Program-made: the position numbers and the translations under genes
NCBI GenBank assembly: GCA_964017195.1
Contig: OZ024900.1
Span: 26,806,429-26,870,428, forward strand
From: Siderastrea radians
Lineage: Eukaryota > Cnidaria > Anthozoa > Scleractinia > Rhizangiidae
Direction of reading: 5' to 3'
Length of the DNA: 64,000 nucleotides
Shown: positions 58,680 to 64,000 of the stretch, in pieces
Layout: every line of letters starts with the position of its first letter
How positions within the stretch are numbered: the stretch's first letter is position 1
The notes under the pieces: model-generated
Databases searched by the model: none
The model's input: only the letters and a program-made list of their open reading frames with translations
Told to the model about the DNA's origin: nothing

Positions 58680-59470
58680 AAGCTTTGAAAATGGAGAATT
58701 GCTTTCTTCTCCGCCCGGCAAGTGCAAGAAGACTTTCATGCAATCAGCTGTTTTCTGCTCCGTGAGTCAACTTTTTCTTCAGATTTTGGATGAAGGTGAA
58801 TAAGGACGGGGAAAGTATTTAACCAGTGCAGGATACTCTCTTATCTTTTGTGAAGAATACTCGCTTCACCACGACAGTAATCAGCGGGGTGTAAATGCAG
58901 TTCGAAGCACTTTTAATATAAGCTTAAGCTTAATTTTTTTTTTCTCGCGCCTTCGTGGAAAGCTGTCTTGACTCATGTCAAAACCATGGGTGAACCCTGT
59001 TTCACCCGAGCTTAACTACCTTTCCTAAGATCAGGTAACCCTCTTTTCTATCCGATCTTTTAACATGCTTTGAACAACGCTATATTTCAGCCTTGGAAAG
59101 CTGTAAAAACAAAATATAATTTGGCAATTCAGTGTTGTGCCCCGCGAGATTAATGAAGAACAATCTAAATATGTGACCAATTAAGCTTCAACAGACTATC
59201 TTTAACCATCAGATTCAACAGTAATGCATAAATTTCAGAACTTCCAACAGCCAAACTTCTCGCTGATACTGCCAAAGCATATGTCTGGAAGTAAGTTTAT
59301 GGCCTGCAGATTCCTCCGCACTAGGGACACCATGTTTAAAACTTGAAAACATTCCGTTTCATTTTCTGCGCAAGTTTGTAGTTCTGTCTGATTGGACAAT
59401 ATAAATCGGAGCTTCTTCGGACCCCTTCGGGCTTCTTCGGGCATAGATACAAAAATTGACCAAATCAAGT
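58680..59470. other. Right shoulder of the array
   Basis: About 0.8 kb between array and inverted end. A minus-strand frame (59235-59525) has no known domain. Confidence 0.5.
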
Positions 59471-59474
59471 ACTT

Positions 59475-59709
59475 GTTCCCCCGACTGAAAGACTTAAGGA
59501 GATGCAAATCAGTTCGTGACGTCAAATCAGGAATAGACCCATGCCCCTCACTAGCTCGGTCGTGTAACAGCTGATGGCTAGATTTCGTAACTTTTACAGC
59601 CTATAAAAAGTCAAGACTGAGGGGAATTTCATAAAAAAAAGGCGCAATGCTTTTCGAACAGGTGCAAAGAGTTATTTTAGTGAAAAAATATTTTGGGGTT
59701 AGGTGCACT
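59475..59709 (-). repeat. Right inverted terminal sequence of the array region
   Basis: Reverse complement partner of 38556-38790, ending GGGGTTAGGTGCACT directly before TTAA (59710-59713). The outermost 27 bp are identical in both copies. Inner parts differ by substitutions and small indels. Confidence 0.8.
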
Positions 59710-59713
59710 TTAA

Positions 59714-60620
59714 GCACTTCTTCACTGAGTTCACGCTCCACTCCGACCATTAAGGCATGACCTTCTTCACAATTAAATTATCTTAAACACGTTACTACAA
59801 ATTTCAAATTACCAAACAAAGCTGTTTTAAAAACCTTGCAAAGTTCAAACAAAATTATCCACATCAAGCACAGATACAATCTTTTCAACCAACATCTTGC
59901 TCAAAGATACATAACCAACCAGCTGTTTCATAACTCAAATACTGACCACTTATCGCATTAACCCTATCATAAAAGAACATTTAATTAAGTTACAGTTTCT
60001 CGTCAACAAGTCTATTTTTGGGACAAGGTTGTTTTTGTCACGTTCCACCGTTGGCCCCGACAAAGTTCAGTATTACCTGCCCTAGTTTTTGGAAATTCCC
60101 ATCAATTCCACCACACCAAGCCTTCACTCAAAATATAATATTCGACAGGAAAAAGTAGAAAAGCACATTTGCGCTGATCTTATCTGTCCCCAGGTACATT
60201 CAACATGGCCGATTAGTTCAACCTTGTCTGACCTTCAGCTTCAGTTTAAAGCAGATTATAACCAGCTTTTTCATTGGTAGAATGTTGTCTTAGCATAGCA
60301 GCCTCAATCTGATTGGTGTACATTAAGTGGCCACATAAAATACCCAGGCGTGGGGATGCTCGTTGTTCCTGCTTTCTCCATCTGTTTTAGAATGGCATCT
60401 TTTAGGGGTTGAATAAAGAGCATCCCCTCCCAGTCTCACATGGGACTCCCCCCCGCCAGATCATGAATACATACATACAAAAAAAAGGAAAGGGCAAACT
60501 GCAGTCTGACTAAGACCTATGCTTTCAATATAGGTAAAATAAAAAACCACAATAAGAATGACCACCATGTAGGCCAAAATCAAGCTTAGGCTTATGAACA
60601 CATTAGACAGACTCTTGTTA
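59714..60620. other. FAH intron, unrecognised
   Basis: GGGGATGCTC and GAGCATCCCC at about 60353-60428 form an imperfect inverted pair, possibly a repeat remnant. No gene is seen. Confidence 0.45.
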
Positions 60621-60624
60621 TTAA

Positions 60625-61099
60625 TTGAAGGGCCCGGTGGAAAAAGGGCGTAAGTGATGATTTGAGGTTAAAATCGAAATTGTTCCTATTTAGCTGAACA
60701 TTGGCACACAGGCTGGTTTTCATGTGAGGAACGCTGTTGCGCACTTATTTCTTGACCTGAGATCTAAAATTTGAAGAATTAGCGTATTACTTTTACTTAA
60801 AACTGACACAAAGAAAACAACAGGACCGCGGATTCTAGGTTGAATTCCTTTGTTTTAGTTCAGGCAGAGAACAAAAGAAATCTTTCACGCATCACTTGAG
60901 CGAGTTCAGTTCAACAACACTTTTCACGCAAAAGTAATACGCTAATTCTTCAAATTTTAGATCTCAGGTCAAGAAATAAGTGCGCAACAGCGTTCCTCGC
61001 ATGAAAACCAGCCTGTGTGCCAACGTTCAGCTAAATAGGAGCAATTTCGATTTTAACCTCAAATCGTCACTTACGCCCTTTTTCCACCAGGCCCTTCAA
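60625..61099. mobile_element. 475-bp palindromic TTAA-flanked MITE beside an FAH exon
   Basis: TTGAAGGGCCCGGTGGAAAA and its reverse complement are the ends. The inverted arms are about 180 bp and nearly perfect, around a centre of about 120 bp. TTAA flanks both ends (60621-60624 and 61100-61103). It lies 26 bp downstream of the last base of FAH exon 61126-61178. Confidence 0.9.
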
Positions 61100-61125
61100 T
61101 TAATAAATTCACAATTTGTACCTAC

Positions 61126-61178
61126 CATTTCAAGCTCAAAATCTAGCAATTTACATGGTCCAAACACAGGAGGTCTGG
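61126..61178 (-). CDS. FAH: Fumarylacetoacetase, metal-ligand exon before the giant intron
   Basis: This 53-bp exon starts with two bases that complete an Ala codon and encodes RPPVFGPCKLLDFELEM. The two Glu residues of ELEM correspond to Glu199 and Glu201, metal ligands of mammalian FAH. The acceptor is ACACAG and the donor GTAGGT. A 475-bp palindromic MITE flanked by TTAA ends only 26 bp past the exon's last base, on the intron side. The exon is easy to miss because it lies inside a long spurious ORF on the other strand. Confidence 0.95.
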
Positions 61179-63342
61179 CTGTGTAAATCAAAGGCAAATT
61201 AAACATTGTTAAAATCAAGATCAAAAGAAACCATAATTAAGACAGGACTGTAGGGCACCGTCTTCTAGCAATACGGAATTTTCGTCGTAGGTTGTTCAAG
61301 GTCACTGGATGATTGATTGGTGAAATATGATATATGGGGGTGGGGACAGGAGGGCTGATGTTTTGACCGTGGTTTTCTTGGGGGCAGGGCTAGGTTAATG
61401 CAATGCTTCTACCACTTATGCTTAATTGGAGGAATTCAAAAAATGGTGGCCCGACCGATTGTTGTACGCAACAATTTTCAAGAGGGTCTTGGACATTGTA
61501 CAGATCAAAATATGCCATTAAAAAGGTGAAAGCAAATGGGAAAGCTCTGGAAGTCTTGATTCAAATGAGCTGGACATTGAAGGGCTTAAAGCTGCTCAAA
61601 GGAACTAATTAATTGTTCCTGCACAGGCTAGAATATAGCATTTTCCTCAGAGAAGGCTTATCGGAATGTCGCAACTGATAAATGATGTATAGGTACTCCG
61701 GGCCTTGAAGTTCCTAAGGCTTTTTGTGGCCTTTTCTAGATAAAACTGGAAAGTAGTTTACACAAATAACTGAGTTTATTTGCTACATGTATTTGTTTTG
61801 ACCGTGTAATTAAAACATCTGTCACTGTTCTCGTGCACAAAATATGCCAATTCATGCATTTGAAATCTAGCTCATATGAAGGGGGGGGGGGGGGGAAATA
61901 ATTGCTACAATCTACACTAGGTTAATTTTGTCTAATCATTAAACATTTAGAAGTTAAAACAAACTTAATCTTGAATAAAATGCCTACGACCTTAACATGT
62001 AATTGAAACATCTGTCAGTGTTCTCGGACAAAAGTCAAATCAAAACATTTAACGGCAAAAACAAACTTAGTCATGAAACGTGACAGTTTACATTAATCCA
62101 AGTTTACATTACCACAAAACCCTCTAATGCATGTGACCCACTGACAAATGTGCTGTGAAGAGGCAGAATTTTGCAAAAAAATCTGATTTGAAATGAATTG
62201 TCAAATAAACACTTTATGAGTTTGTGCACCTTTTGATTGGCATTTTACCCCAAAACTCGCTCAATCCTCCTCAATAAAATTCTACTTCAAAAATAAGGGG
62301 TTGTCCACGGAGGTGGTTGATGGACCCGGGGTCTTGTATACGTCCTACTTTTTTTGTGTTGCACTGAAACTGTGCCAGTTTTGAGGCCATGCAAGAAGCA
62401 CATTTAGCTCAAATAATAGCAACAAAATTAATTTATTATTATAATAAAGAGCACTTCACAGTTAGCTCCTATCATAACAAACACCACTGGGACCATATAT
62501 GATTTGGTGTAAGTAATGGAGTGAAAGCTGAGGAGTTATTTTCTGTAATTCTACTGTGCAAGGACTTCAGTTCCTGTCCATAATAACAAGGTGTCTGAGT
62601 GTATAATAGCAAGCTTAAGGTGTCTGCAAGATGAGAGCTGACTGTATAATTTGGCGTTAGAATCTTCCAATAAATTAATTATATAATTTAATGTCTGTCT
62701 CAACAAATTACATATTAAGAGTCTTCATGTTTGCATATTGCTGCAGTACGCCAGTGGTTGAGAACAAAAAATTGAGCCTGCAAACATTTCACTTCTGAGA
62801 GTGAGATGTCGTATGCGCAACGAAATGAGGTTTGCAGAAAATTTTCTGTTTACTACAGTACAGAATCACTAAATGGCTGGTGGACATTCAAAACTCGGGT
62901 ACATTGACTGGTGAGAAATTAAAGAAAACATTCTGCACCTTAAAATTTACTCGTCCACCGGACGAGTTTGTGATTCTTTATACTCGTCCGTAGCACTTTA
63001 TAGTCGTCTCGGACAACCTGACGACTGCTAATATGGATCCCTGCACTAATAATTTCTCATGATGTTTGGGCCTTCATGAACTGTGAAAACCTGTACTTTC
63101 TGATTTTTTTTTGAAATAGCCATTAGAGTATTTTGTATCTATAATATTACTAGAAATGTATTAAAAGCCACAAAAGTTTACGCTAATCTCAAGTCTGTGT
63201 GCAGGCCATTTATTCTAGTTAGGTATCACTCAACTGAGATGATTGACCGGAAGAGATGTTACAGGAATCAATTGAACAGACAAAATTTTTGAAGGATTCT
63301 AAACCAGCTAAGTTGCATTAAATAACCATGCATAATGCTTAC
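61179..63342. other. FAH intron, mostly unrecognised
   Basis: About 2.1 kb. It contains a G-run (61881-61895) and two related AACATCTGTCA(C/G)TGTTCTCG stretches at about 61815 and 62005. No domain-bearing frame or RNA gene. Confidence 0.45.
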
Positions 63343-63440
63343 CGTCATCAGGTCTGGTTTGTCCCACAGGGCGTCTCACTGGAGTACCTGAAACCACTAC
63401 TGAAGATGCCCTGCCGTGATATCCAACTGGCAAATGAACC
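63343..63440 (-). CDS. FAH: Fumarylacetoacetase, most upstream exon in the window
   Basis: This 98-bp exon begins with one base completing a codon (probably Trp) and encodes [20 protein letters not shown] then [12 protein letters not shown] plus one base. VGYHGRASS is the FAH signature that includes the Tyr159 equivalent. The acceptor is TTGCAG and the donor GTAAGC. The nine exons here total about 802 bp, close to the 267 codons that mammalian FAH has from this point. Exons for the N-terminal domain and for the Asp126, His133 and Arg142 equivalents are not in the window and should lie beyond base 64000. Confidence 0.96.
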
Positions 63441-64000
63441 CTGCAATATTTGTTTCACTCCACATAAAACAGTAAATCAAAAAGTATAGTTTTTAAGTGA
63501 CCCATTTTAAGCAACCCACTGCATTGACTCCTAAGCCAGCCAAAATTGGCCATAATGGGCCATGATCCCAAAGCCATTTTTGACATGATAAATTTAACAA
63601 AGGTGTATCTGATAATAAACTGAAGCAGTGGAAAAAAGAGGAAATTTTGAATGAAAATTTGGCCTTTCTTAACCAACTGCCACCCCTTGAGAAAATTTCC
63701 ACTTTCCTGATCAACATTTGGGCAAGGAGAAACAAGTAAGGCTGGCTGAGTGTTTACCTCATCAATTTTAAAAACCTTCAATTGCCGGTTTTCACTGTCA
63801 CGCCATCAAAAAATAAATTCGAAATCATTTAATAACAGAAGCTAAGAATTTCAAGTGTTACAAAAGAATAATAAATAAAAAACCTCTCCAAGTCTCAGGT
63901 CTGTGCGGTACACCCTTCTTGAGTTATTTGCCAAAACGTTCCACCTTTTCAGTTTAGTCTGGGATAGGGTATAGAAATCGGAGAGGTTTGGTCTAGAATA
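63441..64000. other. FAH intron at the window edge
   Basis: No upstream FAH exon is seen here. Overlapping minus-strand frames (63455-63781) have no domain. Confidence 0.45.

Noticed and set aside
38556..59709. Maverick/Polinton-type giant element
   Set aside because: The length and AG-start are suggestive, but there is no polymerase B, integrase, protease or packaging ATPase frame inside, and the flank is TTAA instead of a 6-bp duplication.
60980..61186. 68-aa plus-strand frame
   Set aside because: It runs antisense over the MITE arm and the FAH exon. The minus strand carries the conserved protein.

Overview
This is animal nuclear DNA, AT-rich and dense in transposons, with no prokaryote-like gene packing. 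The one well-supported host gene is fumarylacetoacetase (FAH, last step of tyrosine breakdown), carried on the minus strand as nine small exons with matching phases between 63.4 kb and 19.9 kb. The palindromic repeats, TTAA-flanked elements, LINE remnants and tyrosine-recombinase remnants suggest an anthozoan cnidarian, probably a stony coral; this is an inference, not proof.

Layout. 1-9.3 kb: gene-poor DNA with a perfect 53-nt hairpin, a 62-bp minisatellite, a short CTCGCATTTT-type minisatellite, a 765-bp inverted-repeat element and a dead tyrosine recombinase. 9.6-16.8 kb: a nest of three transposons, each with its own intact target-site duplication. The outer element has a 9-bp duplication. 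Inside it are a 3.4-kb foldback element (10-bp duplication, about sixty 16-bp repeats in one arm) and a 3.1-kb hAT element (8-bp duplication). 17-19.9 kb: a TA-flanked palindromic element and FAH downstream DNA. 19.9-20.1 kb: last FAH exon. 20.2-29.8 kb: last FAH intron, holding a LINE copy split by a second 3.3-kb foldback, a second LINE fragment in the opposite orientation, and several MITEs. 29.8-34.6 kb: six FAH exons.

34.6-61.1 kb is one FAH intron of about 26.5 kb. It holds a 2.3-kb THAP-containing candidate element and then a roughly 19-kb tandem array. The main repeat unit is about 1.73 kb and carries a tRNA-like Pol III module (A box, B box, T-run); nine modules are present. The array is bracketed by two inverted terminal sequences, each abutting TTAA, 21.15 kb apart. 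61.1-64 kb: two more FAH exons. The first coding exons of FAH lie beyond the window.

The most interesting parts are the tRNA-like array inside the FAH intron with its TTAA-abutting inverted ends, the foldback element whose long arm is written in two alternating 16-bp words, and a MITE that lies against the 3' splice site of one FAH exon.
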